A stretch of 64,000 bases of DNA, from contig OZ023206.1 in NCBI GenBank assembly GCA_963995525.1, positions 41,149,457 through 41,213,456 on the forward strand. Reading direction: 5' to 3'. The translations under genes were made by a program, and so were the position numbers. This DNA is from Escarpia spicata. Taxonomy: Eukaryota > Annelida > Polychaeta > Sabellida > Siboglinidae. Every line of letters begins with the position of its first letter. Position 1 is the stretch's first letter. Positions 25,506-37,580 of this stretch are shown here, in pieces. The notes below the pieces were generated by a model. It was not told the DNA's origin and made no database searches. It saw only the letters and a program-made list of their open reading frames with translations.

Positions 25506-26867
25506 ACTATGTTCCACTGTGACTTTAGACGTATCGTGGGCCTTGATGACTGGGCAGTCATTTCAAACACACAATGCTTTCAGCTTCACAAACGACTCAA
25601 TTATTTATACAGTATATCAAATTATAACATCCTGCTGCGACATTGTAGGCTGAGACGCATCAAGTGTTTTGTGAATGGCTCATGGCATCTCAATAGCATT
25701 TTTATACACACTGAAAACTTTATATGTAATACACTTAAAAACAATGGATCCTGTATACAATAACATAAGAAATGTTCAGGAGGAGATTATGACAACAGTT
25801 ATGCAAGCCAGTTACTACAGCACCAGTTCCCTGCTGTACTAGTGTATTGGTATGACTTCCACAATGCACAACATTAATATTTCTTCAAATGTGACCCCGG
25901 TGTACCTATATTATATGAAGTGCTAAATAGTTAACAGGATAATATATCTATTACGTAATACATGTTTAGACTGGCAGCCTTGCATAACTTAAAACTTGTC
26001 CTACGTGTTGTTTTGGTATTAATTATAAAATCCACGAGTGACCCCCATTGTTTAGATACTGTGGCCTTGCTGATTACCATCAGTGATTCGTCATCATTTG
26101 TCCTTCATATTTACTCCCCTTGCCATCAATCAAATGTGTACACCCGTGCATGAATGTGTTCATGCAAGCATGCATTCATGCAAGCACATGTGACCTTTCA
26201 GTCAGGTGCAACTTTGCCCTGCGTCATTTTGTAGAAAGGTTGTTAATTTGACAAAACATGACTGGTCCATGACGTCAACCTGTGAAATCTGTAGGTGTCA
26301 ATGGATCTGTTGTTAGCAACGGAAGATCATCCAAACACACTGCTTTAAGGTCAATGGCACCGACACGTCAACTACACACAGCAAAACACACACATGTCAG
26401 TGTTCTAAGTGCATATCTGCAGCCTACTCAGTCAATGAATACTACACTGCACGTAATAAAAACCGACTCACTGATATTTTTGTGGATAATTTTGTGTAAA
26501 CGATATCAAATCTTGTTTCCTCGAATGGTTTAGATCATCACAAATCCAGTTCTTTTACGTCCAGATATGTAGTGTGTGAATAGCTTAGACAATGTCTGCG
26601 GTCGTTTAAATAAAAAATTAATATTTTATCAAACTCACCAAATGAAGGGACTTTGTTTTTAATGTTTTAATTAGCGAGGGCCAATTGTCGGGCCAACATT
26701 TAGCCTTCAAACCATGGAACTTGTTAGTCACGTGATGAAGGAAACCGACACTAACACAGAAAGATGAAATTAAAATTTTGCACATTCACATATAAATTCT
26801 AACCATGAGTCACTTCAATATATGCCAGGTCAAACACCAACATCAAATAAATTAATAGACTGTCAGG
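25506..26867. other. No recognised gene
   Basis: Short AT-rich frames only. GCATGCATTCATGCAAGCA-type palindromic words cluster near 26150-26190. Confidence 0.4.
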
Positions 26868-27525
26868 TGATTTAATAAAAATACTACATACAGAGTTTGC
26901 ACAAGAGCTAGAGAGTGTCATAGTAGATACTAAGTAGGTTTGATTTAATAAAAATACTACATACAGAGTTTGCACAAGAGCTAGAGTGTCATAGTAGATA
27001 CTAAGTAGGTTTGATTTAATAAAAATACTACATACAGAGTTTGCACAAGAGCTAGAGTGTCATAGTAGATACTAAGTAGGTTTGATTTAATAAAAAATAC
27101 TACATACAGAGTTTGCACAAGAGCTAGAGAGTGTCATAGTAGATACTAAGTAGGTTTGATTTAATAAAAATACTACATACAGAGTTTGCACAAGAGCTAG
27201 AGAGTGTCATAGTAGATACTAAGTAGGTTTGATTTAATAAAAATACTACATACAGAGTTTGCACAAGAGCTAGAGTGTCATAGTAGATACTAAGTAGGTT
27301 TGATTTAATAAAAATACTACATACAGAGTTTGCACAAGAGCTAGAGTGTCATAGTAGATACTAAGTAGGTTTGATTTAATAAAAATACTACATACAGAGT
27401 TTGCACAAGAGCTAGAGAGTGTCATAGTAGATACTAAGTAGGTTTGATTTAATAAAAATATTACATACAGAGTTTGCACAAGAGCTAGAGAGTGTCATAG
27501 TAGATACTAAGTAGGTTTGATTTTT
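26868..27525. repeat. ~72-bp minisatellite, about 9 copies
   Basis: Units contain GATTTAATAAAAATACTACA, then TACAGAGTTTGCACAAGAGC, then TAGAGAGTGTCATAGTAGAT, then ACTAAGTAGGTTT. Length varies by two bases (AGAGAGTG versus AGAGTG) and by one A. The minus-strand frame at 27270-27479 is a translation of it. Confidence 0.97.
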
Positions 27526-27703
27526 GGTAAAAATTAATTTGAAATGAGACGTGCAAAAATCAAATTGAGATGGAACCTTAAACTATAAGATGAGACACTT
27601 TTTTACTCTCGAGACACTTCTAGTTATGTACTAAAACGTTTCCAAGATTATTACTGTGATCTTTTAATTCTGGTATGCACAGGTCTTTGTAAAAGAATTG
27701 CAG

Positions 27704-27835
27704 TGTGGCTGAATTCTTCCCAGAGAAGTCAAAATGGTCTTCAATTGAACACATTTGCCAGGGAGTAAAGTATAAAATGCATTAAGAGCAGTTGTAAAGA
27801 CTGGTTGCTACACTATATTAGAACTTAGCTATACT
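27704..27835 (+). mobile_element. SINE 3' fragment, diverged
   Basis: It contains GTGTGGCTGAATTCTTCCCA, then CCAGGGAGTAAAGTATAAA, and a decayed tail (CTACACTATATTAGAACTTA). Confidence 0.75.
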
Positions 27836-30800
27836 TTAGTGTTTATTTTGTTTCATACTTCGAGCACAATAAATCAACAGACCTGACTCTAAATGTGCTA
27901 ACTCTTTTAGAAAATATAATTACAACCGTAAACAAGCATTGGGATAAATTAAACCAGACTAGCCCCAACCCAGGCTTTCCAAACTTGTTTTAAATTATAT
28001 AAAAAAAACACATTTGAGCATGTTTCCAACCCAGATACTTGGCCAATACAAAGGTATGTTGATAACAACATTAAATTTATAAACAGAAACGTGCCCAATT
28101 GCAGACCCCACATGATCCGTCCATCAACAGGAAGTGGAACCCCCCCACTCCCCCTCCTCCGCATATGGAGGAAGTGGCCCATCCCAGGAGGTTTGAGGGA
28201 AACCTTATGGAGTGCTTACTTGCTTCACTAGAGCGAAGTAAGCATCTACCAGCAGAGGGCAGGCAGGTCAACGATGCATCAAAAACAGGTGCTTGGTCAT
28301 TCAAGATGATATGGCAACCACTGTACAATAAAAACATGCTTCATCGCAACTTTGTGGGCAGAGAACATGCTTGAATTTCCCCCCTTGGAGGCCATGCTAA
28401 TGTTTTGCCTGATTACACAAAAATGGGGCACGAAAGAATTTCTTTATTGACGGCGATTTGACGCTAAAAAGTCAAAATCGCAGAACTCCAGCTTTTTAAA
28501 ATAACGTGTGTGTACAACACCCATCAATATTTATAAAAATAGCAAAAAAACACTGTGCCAAGTACTCTTTAAAATATGTAATTTCACTGCCAATACATTC
28601 TAGTAAACCTGCTAATATGACTGGTCAACTGCATTCAGTTCCCATCAACACCAAAGACCGCAATGGAAATGAGTGCTTGCACTTTCCTGCTCATCCTTAT
28701 ATGGTGTACTCTGTATTTATATTTTAGAAACGTATTTACAAGCTTAAATACAAGTGTTTTCGATTTCAAAAATAATAATCTACTTTGTCATATATTCATT
28801 CCCAACATGACAGGTAGGTAGACAATGCCCTGACCACTGGTGCATGTGTGGAAGTTCTGTAATATTTACAGCAGTACTTATTAAAACAGCACTGGTGTGA
28901 ATGCCACACCAAGGCAAACATGCAATCATGCGCACACGCACATGAGCACATGCATAACGATAGTGTTACTTTTAAGTTTTCATGTATTTCTGCTGTCCTT
29001 GTTTTTTATACCGACTTGGAAACCACACTCACGCATGTATGCATGCACACGCTGTTCTCTTCTTATGATAATCCTTTTTTGCAGACCTTATCAATGAAAC
29101 TGTCTTGGAAAATGATTTACGACCGACTATCCTCTCAGTTGTACATAATCACTGACTCATGCACGCACGCACGCACACATCCTATTCAATCAAATGTTTC
29201 TTTCTTAAATCCACATAGTTTGGAAGGTGGAAATTTGGTATTGAAACACAAATTTTACAGAAAAAATAGTGTTTATAAATATGGAAATCACTTTTTCTTT
29301 GCGGGTAACCTTGAATCACGCTAATGATGACAATGGCCTTTGACACACTTTTGCATTATTTATTCTTATTGTAAACTGCCAAATAATCACGGGAAATCAA
29401 TTATCTTCCTTGTCTTTGATGTGCGATGATTTGAAGTGGGTGGGGGTCAGGAAAGGTGAATGACTTTTCAAAAGTCTACAAATACTAAATATTTAAACAG
29501 GTTTCTGGTATCGTATGCTCTTCCAATTATCTGAGATGTTTTATAACTGTAAATTGGGATTGATTTTGCTGTATGCATGTTCACTAGGCCATGTCCAAAG
29601 TTTGTGACACCTGGATTTATTGACAGGGTTAGTTCTTTCTACAGCATTCGACTCATTACGTAATGATCTGATTAAACTGAAGAGGGATGCAGTATTTTGG
29701 ACTGGTTAATGGACATGAGGAAACATCCCACAGAAGATGTCTGAAGAAGATATATAACATACATGGTTGATTATCACAAAAATTCTTACTTAATTATAAG
29801 AATAATTAATACATATTTGATATTCACCAGTTTTACTATGCACATATTGATATATCAACAGAAAAAATAAATTAATCATTCAATAATCAATCATTAATAT
29901 TGTATTTTAGTGTCGATAAATGTGCATTTAGTACACTTTCATAAAACATTGCCTTAAACCGGACATGTCTATTTTTTTTCCATTTTTTTACATAATATTC
30001 TTAATTAGCTAATATAGTAATAAATATGATATGCTACATTTACTAAGTTTGAATATTGCACCTGTGAAATGTTTAACGTGTAAACAAAGTATTCAGGACT
30101 ATCTTAAACACCTTTATTGGCAGTATACTGTGGGAGCAGGTGGGCCTAACTGCAAATGCTGTTTTATATTTGGCAGTCAAATGGAATCAAGACCTGATTC
30201 AGCTAACTTCCTGCTAATAATTACCACCCTGGCACACAAGGATGATCTGGGTTAACTGAACAGACAACCTTGTTTAAAAGCGTCACGATTCGACAGACCT
30301 TCCACAATGCTTACCACTAGTGTTTGCGTTAATGCCGTTTTTGGGCGATATTATGCATTTTTTCGAAGTGGGACGCGGTTTTTGAAGTTTTGTCGCATCC
30401 CCCGGATGCAGTTTTTCAAGTTTCGCCGCATCTTTTCGAAACAATTCTACAGTTGTTGCCTGGCCTTCTAGCACAGACAATGACCGCACAGACAACAAAT
30501 ATAACAATGACCTGAATGGGAATTATTTAAATCACATCTTAAATTGATGATTGTACATTGAGAACAGTGTAATCAATACCTTGTCTGTTGTTGACATTGT
30601 TTATAAACGTTAGTTGCAGCCGATGCCATATTATCACCCATTGTACATTTTTCAAGTCTTGCAGAACAAAGTGCAATCCATTAACATCTAGACAAATAAT
30701 CTCCATCCACACATCTACATGATATGCATGTTTTTAAAAACATGTATGTGTACTAAACATTACAATTGGGGCACATTATAAACGATTTTTTATTTTTATT

Positions 30801-30945
30801 TATTATAAAATATGCCTCCATCACCAAGGCTCAAAAATAGTAGTTATTACAAATGCCTCCGTCAACCAGGGTCAGAAACTTGTGAAGAAAACGACAATGT
30901 TAAGTTCTAGTCTTACATTCATGTAAAGATTACGTCATTTGTGTG
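27836..30945. other. No recognised gene; one hairpin
   Basis: An imperfect hairpin made of TGCTTACTTGCTTC and GCGAAGTAAGCA lies at about 28215-28243. The 134-codon frame at 28920-29324 has low-complexity His/Thr stretches and no domain. No exon is supported. Confidence 0.4.
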
Positions 30946-31049
30946 TGTGAGTGAGTGAGTGAGTGAGTGAGTGAGTGAGTGAGTGAGTGAGTGAGTGAGT
31001 GAGTGAGTGAGTGAGTGAGTGAGTGAGTGAGTGAGTGAGTGAGTGAGTG
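30946..31049. repeat. (GTGA)n microsatellite
   Basis: About 25 uninterrupted GTGA units. It yields a Ser-Leu-Thr-His frame on the minus strand that is not a gene. Confidence 0.98.
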
Positions 31050-32455
31050 TGTTACTGTTGTGTGTATGTGTGTATGTGAGTATGTGTGTATGTGAGTATG
31101 TGTGTATGTGTGTATGTGTGCATGTGTGCATGTGTGCATGTGTGTATGTGTGTATGTTGTGTGTGTGTGTATGTATGTGTGTATGTGAGTATGTGTATAT
31201 GTATGTGTGTATGTGTGTATGTGTGTATGTGAGTATGTGTGTATGTGAGTATGTGTATATGAGTATGTGTATATGTGTGTGTGTATGTGAGTATGTGTGT
31301 ATGTGTGCATGTGAGTATGTGTGTATGTGTGTATATGTGTATGTGAGTATGTGTGTATATGAGTATGTGTGTATGTGAGTATGTGTGTATGTGAGTATGT
31401 GTATATGTGTATGTATGTATGTGAGTATGTGTGTATGTGAGTATGTGTGCATGTGAGTATGTGTGTATGTGAGTATGTGTGTATGTGAGTATGTGTATAT
31501 GTGTATGTATGTATGTGAGTATGTGTGTATGTGAGTATGTGTATATGTGAGTATGTGTGCATGTGTGTATGTGTATATGTGAGTATGTATGTGTGTATGT
31601 GAGTATGTGTATATGTGTGTGTGTGTGTGTATGTATGTATGTGTGTATGTGAGTGTATGTATGTGTGTATGTGAGTATGTGTATATGTGAGTATATGTGT
31701 ATGTGAGTATGTGTGTATGTGAGTATGTGTGTATATGAGTATGTGTGTATGTGAGTATGTGTGTATGTGTGTATGTGAGTATGTGTGTATATGAGTATGT
31801 GTGTATATGAGTATGTGTGTATGTGTGTATGTGAGTATGTGTATATGTGTATGTATGTATGTGAGTATGTGTGTATGTGAGTATGTGTGCATGTGAGTAT
31901 GTGTGTATGTGAGTATGTGTGTATGTGAGTATGTGTATATGTGTATGTATGTATGTGAGTATTTGTGTATGTGAGTATGTGTGCATGTGTGTATGTGTAT
32001 ATGTGAGTATGTATGTGTGTATGTGAGTATGTGTATATGTGTGTGTGTGTATGTATGTATGTGTGTATGTGAGTGTATGTATGTGTGTATGTGAGTATGT
32101 GTATATGTGAGTATATGTGAGTATGTGTATATGTGTGCATGTGTGCATGTGTGCATGTGTGCATGTGTGTATGTGTGTATGTGAGTATGTGTGTATGTGA
32201 GTATGTGTGTGAGTATGTGTATGTGTGTGTGTATGTGTGCATATGTGCATGTGAGTATGTATGCGTGTATGTGAGTATGTGTATATGTGTGTGTATGTGA
32301 GCATGTGTGCGTGTGTTTGCGGCATGTGTGATTGTGTATGTGTGTGTGTGTGTTTGTGTGTTTGTGTTTGCGGCATGTGTGATTGTGTATGTGTGTGTTG
32401 TTTGTGTATGTGTGTATTGTGTGTGTGTGCACGGGCGTGCGTGCATGCGTGTGTA
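31050..32455. repeat. Complex (TGTGTATGTGAGTA)-type array
   Basis: 1.4 kb of purine/TG-rich repeats built from TGTGTATG, TGAGTATG, TGTGCATG and TGTATATG tetramer pairs, with longer blocks reused (for example the 31381-31530 pattern recurs near 31820-31960). Two copies of TGCGGCATGTGTGATTGTG occur at about 32318 and 32371. The 481-536-codon minus-strand frames are translations of this DNA. Confidence 0.97.
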
Positions 32456-33001
32456 ATAAACTATGATGTGGCTGCTGCTTATCATGCTTTGCAGCATGAT
32501 ACATATCAGGAGTTGAACAAGTGTCCTCTGTTGTGAACATTTATTTATGTATCAAGGCCACACATTAATTTAATCCATTTAGTAGTCCACATTACCCCGT
32601 TTTTTAAAACCCTAATGCGAACACTGCTTGCAACCTTGCATCGTCTTTGATGCAGCCAGGATATATAAATATAGACAGCCCGACAGATGCACCTTTTCAT
32701 CAGCTGGCAGATTCCTACACATGCTGCACACTTGAAAGATTCAAACACACACCTCGTCATAAAGTGACGCAAACATGACAGTCGGATTCGGAGGAACGCC
32801 CGCACGTGAAAAAACTAAAGGGCGCGGTGAAGATCGCTACAGCCTGATAGGTAAGACTGACAGAGACGGACGGATGAAGACTGGCAGGAAACACATGAAA
32901 CTGTTCGGTTTATTCACATACTATTTCAATCACCAATTTACATAATTTTTCAAAGGCTAACAACTGTTCCTCTTCCACACTCATGAGCAGACAGATATTT
33001 A
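32456..33001. other. No recognised gene
   Basis: I see no supported feature here. Confidence 0.4.
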
Positions 33002-33308
33002 TGGAGCGCAGTGGCTAGAGCATTAGACTCTCAATCGAGACAATCCGGGTTGGAATACTGTGCTGCGGTGTCGAATCTTGGGCAAGTTCTTTCACTCTAC
33101 ATTGCTCCAGTTCACTCAGCTGCATGAATGAGTACCTGGCTATAGACAGTGGTGGGTATATCTTTGCGCATTAATTGCAGCGAGGCTGAATGCTTCCCAG
33201 AGAAGTCGAGATGGTGTTCAATTGAACAGGTCTGCCAGGGAGTAAAGTGTAGTGCTTTGAGCAGTCCCAAGGACTGGATACTGCGCTGTATAAGAACTTA
33301 CCTTTTAT
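33002..33308 (+). mobile_element. tRNA-derived SINE, full length (reference copy)
   Basis: The best complete copy, about 307 bp. It has a tRNA-like head GGAGCGCAGTGGCTAGAGCA with a box-A-like GCGCAGTGG, ACTCTCAATCGAGA in the anticodon-arm position, and a box-B-like GGGTTGGAATAC. The body contains GAGTACCTGGCTATAGACAG, and the 3' end is GATACTGCGCTGTATAAGAA plus CTTACCTTTTA. Such SINEs are transcribed by RNA polymerase III from their internal promoter and mobilised by a partner LINE. The tail does not resemble the CR1 tail in this window, so the partner is unknown. Confidence 0.92.
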
Positions 33309-33437
33309 AACACAGTTTGATCTTAGAAAGATACCCAAAAGAAGGATAAAGTAATTGGTTCTACCTGCCAAAACCATCACCAATGATGCATGTAAACCAG
33401 TGTAGAAGAGGTTACTAGGGCAACATTATTAAAAAAA

Positions 33438-33624
33438 CAGTCAAACCTCACTTTATGGTCACCTCAGTAATACAGCCACATTGCAATTAAGGTCACCCTA
33501 CGAAAGTCCCAAATTATTCCCGTAAATGTAAAGTATAGGAAACATGTCCTGCTATTGTAGGCACCTTGCTAACCATGTCACTTTCAACCAGACCCGAGGG
33601 TGACCTTAATAGTGATGTACCACT
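33438..33624. mobile_element. Mariner-type MITE, copy 2
   Basis: It starts CAGTCAAACCTCACTTTATG and ends AATAGTGATGTACCACT, followed by CTATC. The internal CCTACGAAAGTCCCAAATTA matches the other copies. It is the most diverged at its right terminus. Confidence 0.75.
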
Positions 33625-34181
33625 CTATCAACAAATGAACTTATCTGTTCCATTACAAGAATGGTCTCTCAAGCCAGGGGAGGCAACACTTGTAGACTAG
33701 GTACCTTGGTATACTGCCAACACTAATGTTTGGAAGTTCGCTGAATCAACGATACATGAGAAGTGTTTGCTATCTTTGCTGGTCTTCATTGTGAGAACCA
33801 GACAATATCAAAGAGCAACTCCAGAAACCTGCTGTTAGCCACACCTGCCATCACATATAACCAACATCGGGTGTTTATTATTTGAATGTACTGATTAAAA
33901 TTTGAATGTTTCATTAGTGCAATATTAAAATTGAAAACAATGTTTTGGGTTTATTAAGTTCAATTTGGTGGGCAGTATAACTTCAAAATGTTTATTCTAT
34001 TAATAAAAATGATATGAATAAATAAAGAATAGACAAGGTCTGTTTGGGGCATCATCTCAACACTAACTTCCTTGTCCATAAAATAGAAATAAATCTTACG
34101 CTGAGAAACAGGATACAAAATTGATGTTTTATACAAAACAAAATACGTTTCACTGAAGGTGGAGGTTTGCAACTATTTAAT
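33625..34181. other. No recognised gene; possible polyadenylation signal
   Basis: A minus-strand AATAAA occurs near 33990. It would lie about 190 nt downstream of the candidate terminal exon at 34182-34312. Confidence 0.35.
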
Positions 34182-34312
34182 TTAAGCCAGTGTAACAGTA
34201 TCTGAATCTCCCTGGATATCTCCCTCTCCGTGAAGATAGCTTACGGTATCTTCCTCCCATCCAGGTGATCTTCTACCACGCTGTGCTGTCGGAGGATTAG
34301 GCAGAATGGTGC
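34182..34312 (-). CDS. Possible terminal coding exon, unknown protein
   Basis: A minus-strand frame reads GTILPNPPTAQRGRRSPGWE, then EDTVSYLHGEGDIQGDSDTV, then TLA and a TAA stop at 34182-34184. It is hydrophilic and acidic near its end, with non-repetitive composition, as in many cytoplasmic C-terminal tails. A possible acceptor (TGCTGAAG) precedes 34312, but its pyrimidine tract is weak, and an in-frame stop lies about 12 codons further upstream. No homology is recognised. It may be a chance frame. Confidence 0.25.
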
Positions 34313-35594
34313 CTTCAGCATACAGTTGTGTGTTTTATGTTGAGGCGAATGATCCTGATTAACATACAAGTCAAAAAGTATGGAGGTATTTCAGTTGATT
34401 AGAATATTTACAACATATTTGTTACAATGATAAACTGCATTTAGGTATGTAGTTGTTGTTATTTTTAGAACGTAGTTATGGAAGAGTAGGTATTGATGTA
34501 AGTCTGCAACTCATACTTTGTTGTTATTGTTGTTGTTGCATAAGAAACCCTCAATCATTGAATAACTTATAACAAAACTTATTTGTTTAAAATTGCATTC
34601 CCATATAATTCCCTCCTAAATCTTCAGTGGTCCCTACTCTAGTTATGACACTGGCATGTCCCTGTTGATGATTTGTTTGGTTCTTGTTTGTTGCCCCTTG
34701 GAGCTCATGTTCAGGATTATAGGTGCCTTAGAAGTCTATTATTACATTATACACAGAGCATCCCCAATAAATAGTGATACTGCACAGAATCTTACACCTC
34801 ACTCAGAGCTTTAATTAGATCTAGGAGCAGCAGACATCCTTTTCAAGTTGGTGCTTATCCACAGGAACTAATTGCACCTGTCAGTAGCTATTAACAATTG
34901 CACTGGACAGTGTCCATCAGGGAAGTGCCTGGATGTCCAGTGGAGTGGTCAGTGGCAATCAACAAGTCTAGTGGTCAAACTGACCATGTAGTTGGGGTCA
35001 ACCGAGGTCAAATAAACAACCGCCAGACAGAGGCAGGACTTACTGGGGAGGTAATTCTCCTGGCAGATTGCTGCCTAGAAGCTGCCGAGAAATTGGGGTC
35101 ACAATACAGACAGAAAGTATCCATTTTAATTACATTCGACACTTTGCACCTATCTAGTGGGTTCTCACAGCAGAAGGACAGTTATGCAAGTTGAGTAAAA
35201 ACAACAAATATTTATTGCAGCAGCAATTAAAAAAACCTATCCACCAGGGTGGTAACTACCGTTAGGAGACACATGCCTCCCATGATTTCTAAACGTGTTG
35301 ATTCAGGTTAGGCGATGAACACCATGATCTCCAATTAACTTCAAAACAAGTTTTTTCAGTTGTATTTGTTTCCTTGATGTTTGACGAGTTTCGTTCACAA
35401 GCTGAAGTCTTCCTTATGTATTTGTTTTTGCTCTGGATGGCCGTCTTTTTCTATCTCATTCAAACACAGTGGTCTCTAATGAACTACTGACAATGATGAC
35501 TATTGGTGGGCTGACTGCATTGCATTGACCCCTCCCCTCCACCCACACTACCATACATACAAACCCCACCCACCTCCTCTAAGGTATATCTGTG
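34313..35594. other. No recognised gene
   Basis: A 98-codon plus-strand frame at 34898-35194 has no recognisable domain and contains TGGTCA-rich wording similar to 20587-20790. I do not support it as a gene. Confidence 0.35.
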
Positions 35595-36115
35595 GGTACA
35601 GGGCTTCATTGCTTCTACATGGGGCTTCATTGTTTCTGTACAGGGCCTCATTGTTTCAGTACAAGGCCTCATTGTTTCTGTACAGGGCCTCATTGTTTCT
35701 GTACAGGGCCTTGTTGTTTCTGTACAGGGCCTTGTTGTTTCTGTACAGGGCCTCAGTGCTTCTGTACAGGTCCTTACTGCTTCTGCACAGGGCCTCTTTG
35801 CTTCTGTACGGGGCCTCATTGTTCTGTACAGGGCCTCATTGCTTTTGTTCAGGGCCTCATGCTTCTGTACAGGGCCTCATTGCTTCTGTACAGGGCCTCA
35901 TTGCTTCTGTACAGGGCCTCATTGCTTCTGTACAGGGCCTCATTGTTCTGTACAGGGCCTCACTGCTTCTGTACAGGGCCTCATTGCTTCTGTACAGGGC
36001 CTCATTTCTTCTGTACAGAACCTCATTGCTTCTGTACAGGGCCTCATTGCTTCTGCCAGGGCCTCATTGCTTCTGTACAGGGCCTCATTGCTTTTGTACA
36101 GGGCTTCATTACTTC
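35595..36115. repeat. 21-bp minisatellite, about 23 copies
   Basis: The unit is close to GTACAGGGCCTCATTGCTTC plus T. Single-base deletions at several points shift phase, so three overlapping plus-strand frames share the same heptapeptide-like repetition (LYRASLL or TGPHCFC). The mutual frameshifts show it is not a maintained protein. Confidence 0.95.
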
Positions 36116-37189
36116 ATTCATTGCAGTTAGTGGTAGCAGGTTTCATCACAGATCACAATTATCATAATATTAAGATACACTTCCCAAAATTATATTTTTA
36201 CGATATCACGTCTTTATTTTATAACTAAGTATATACAGAAATGACAACAATGTTTAATACAAAATCTATCAACTACCAGTTTCCCTGAATAAAATGATAA
36301 ATCTTATATGGAGAGGAATCTGTATTGTCTTCTCTAAATATATGGATTACTAACCCACAGAATTGTTCCAAAAAATGTATATTTACATAATGCTTTTGCA
36401 TTATATATGGTCAAATTAAGCATAATATATTACACTACAAACCTGCAAAGCAATGACCATACCACAGCTGAAATTTGATATAACAATGTCACCACATGAG
36501 AAAGTTTTGAAGAGAAACGTCACAAAATCAGCAGACCACGGTCCAAAGTCTTCCATCAAATCTCAAGAACGAGACAATCATCAAATCGGAGACGTTGTTC
36601 TGGCATTTACTCTGCAAGCCTATAAAAGACTCAAAATCTCTCCGCCAAGCAATCACACTGGCCCAACCGCAGCCCCCTTACTCACCGATTGTGTAAGGGG
36701 GCACCTTCCCCCTTACAATTCATTAAGTTTCTGGCGTATGTTTGCTGATACAGCAATACAGCGCAAACGCCATTTTCACAGGAGCCTGAATGGATCAATT
36801 CACTTGTGAATTCACTATATGAGCACAGAACGCTGCACGGTTTGTTGTAATGTGACCGGCAAATAACATCGGCTGGCAGCATGCATTTTGGTAATTATGC
36901 GACAGAGTGCAAACGCGCCGGGATGCATTCAAAATCAATAAAGTGTCTCAGTGGGCCGGTGTAGCCAGGAGTCTCTGTTTAGTCGGGACAATCCTCCCAC
37001 TCAGTCATCCTTGCCTATCTATATACCATGGCGTGGATCAAGGGAAATGTGTGAAATTTCCAAACGAAAAATATACAATACCAAAATCAAACAACTCCCC
37101 ACACACCTACCCATGTCACTGATCTCACATCATTGAACACACAACCTGTCCTATTCTAGAAAACACATGGCCTGCATTATCCTACCGGA
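36116..37189. other. No firm gene; hairpin at 36670-36712
   Basis: A 118-codon plus-strand frame (36453-36809) has no recognised domain. It runs through a stem-loop-rich segment with three alternating CCCCCTTAC/GTAAGGGGG words near 36670-36715, which suggests a decayed palindromic element. Confidence 0.35.
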
Positions 37190-37580
37190 CACACGATTTG
37201 CACCAAGCTACTGAACACATGATTTTCACCAAGCTACTGAACACATCATTTGTGCCAAGCTACTGAACACATGACCTCTCCCACTCTACAGAACACATGA
37301 CCTCTCCCACCCTACTGAACACATGACCTGTCGCACCCTACTGAACACATGACCTGTCCCACCCTACTGAACACATGACCTGTCCCACCCTACTGAACAC
37401 ATGACCTGTCCCACTCTACAGAACATATCGGTCCCACCTTACTGAACACATGACCTGTCCCACCCTGCTGAACACATGACCTGTCCCACCCTACTGAACA
37501 CATGACCTGTCCCACTCTACAAAAACACATATGTTCCACCCTATTGAACACATCACCTGTCTCACCCTACTGAACACAAA
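37190..37580. repeat. 26-bp minisatellite, about 14 copies
   Basis: The unit is CTACTGAACACATGACCTGT then CCCACC. The central copies are nearly identical and the edges are diverged. Confidence 0.95.

Noticed and set aside
28920..29324. 134-codon plus-strand frame
   Set aside because: Starts in ACGCAC/ACACAT low-complexity DNA and has no domain. A second frame overlaps it.
30919..32540. Minus-strand frames of 481-536 codons rich in His, Thr and Tyr
   Set aside because: They are translations of the (GTGA)n and TGTGTATG-type arrays. Several overlapping frames are equally open and periodicity is exact at DNA level.
35484..36228. Cys/Pro/His-rich repeat proteins on both strands
   Set aside because: 21-bp array with single-base indels that shift all three frames. 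No single frame is kept through the array.
36453..36809. 118-codon plus-strand frame
   Set aside because: Runs through palindromic CCCCCTTAC/GTAAGGGGG DNA; no domain recognised and no splice context.
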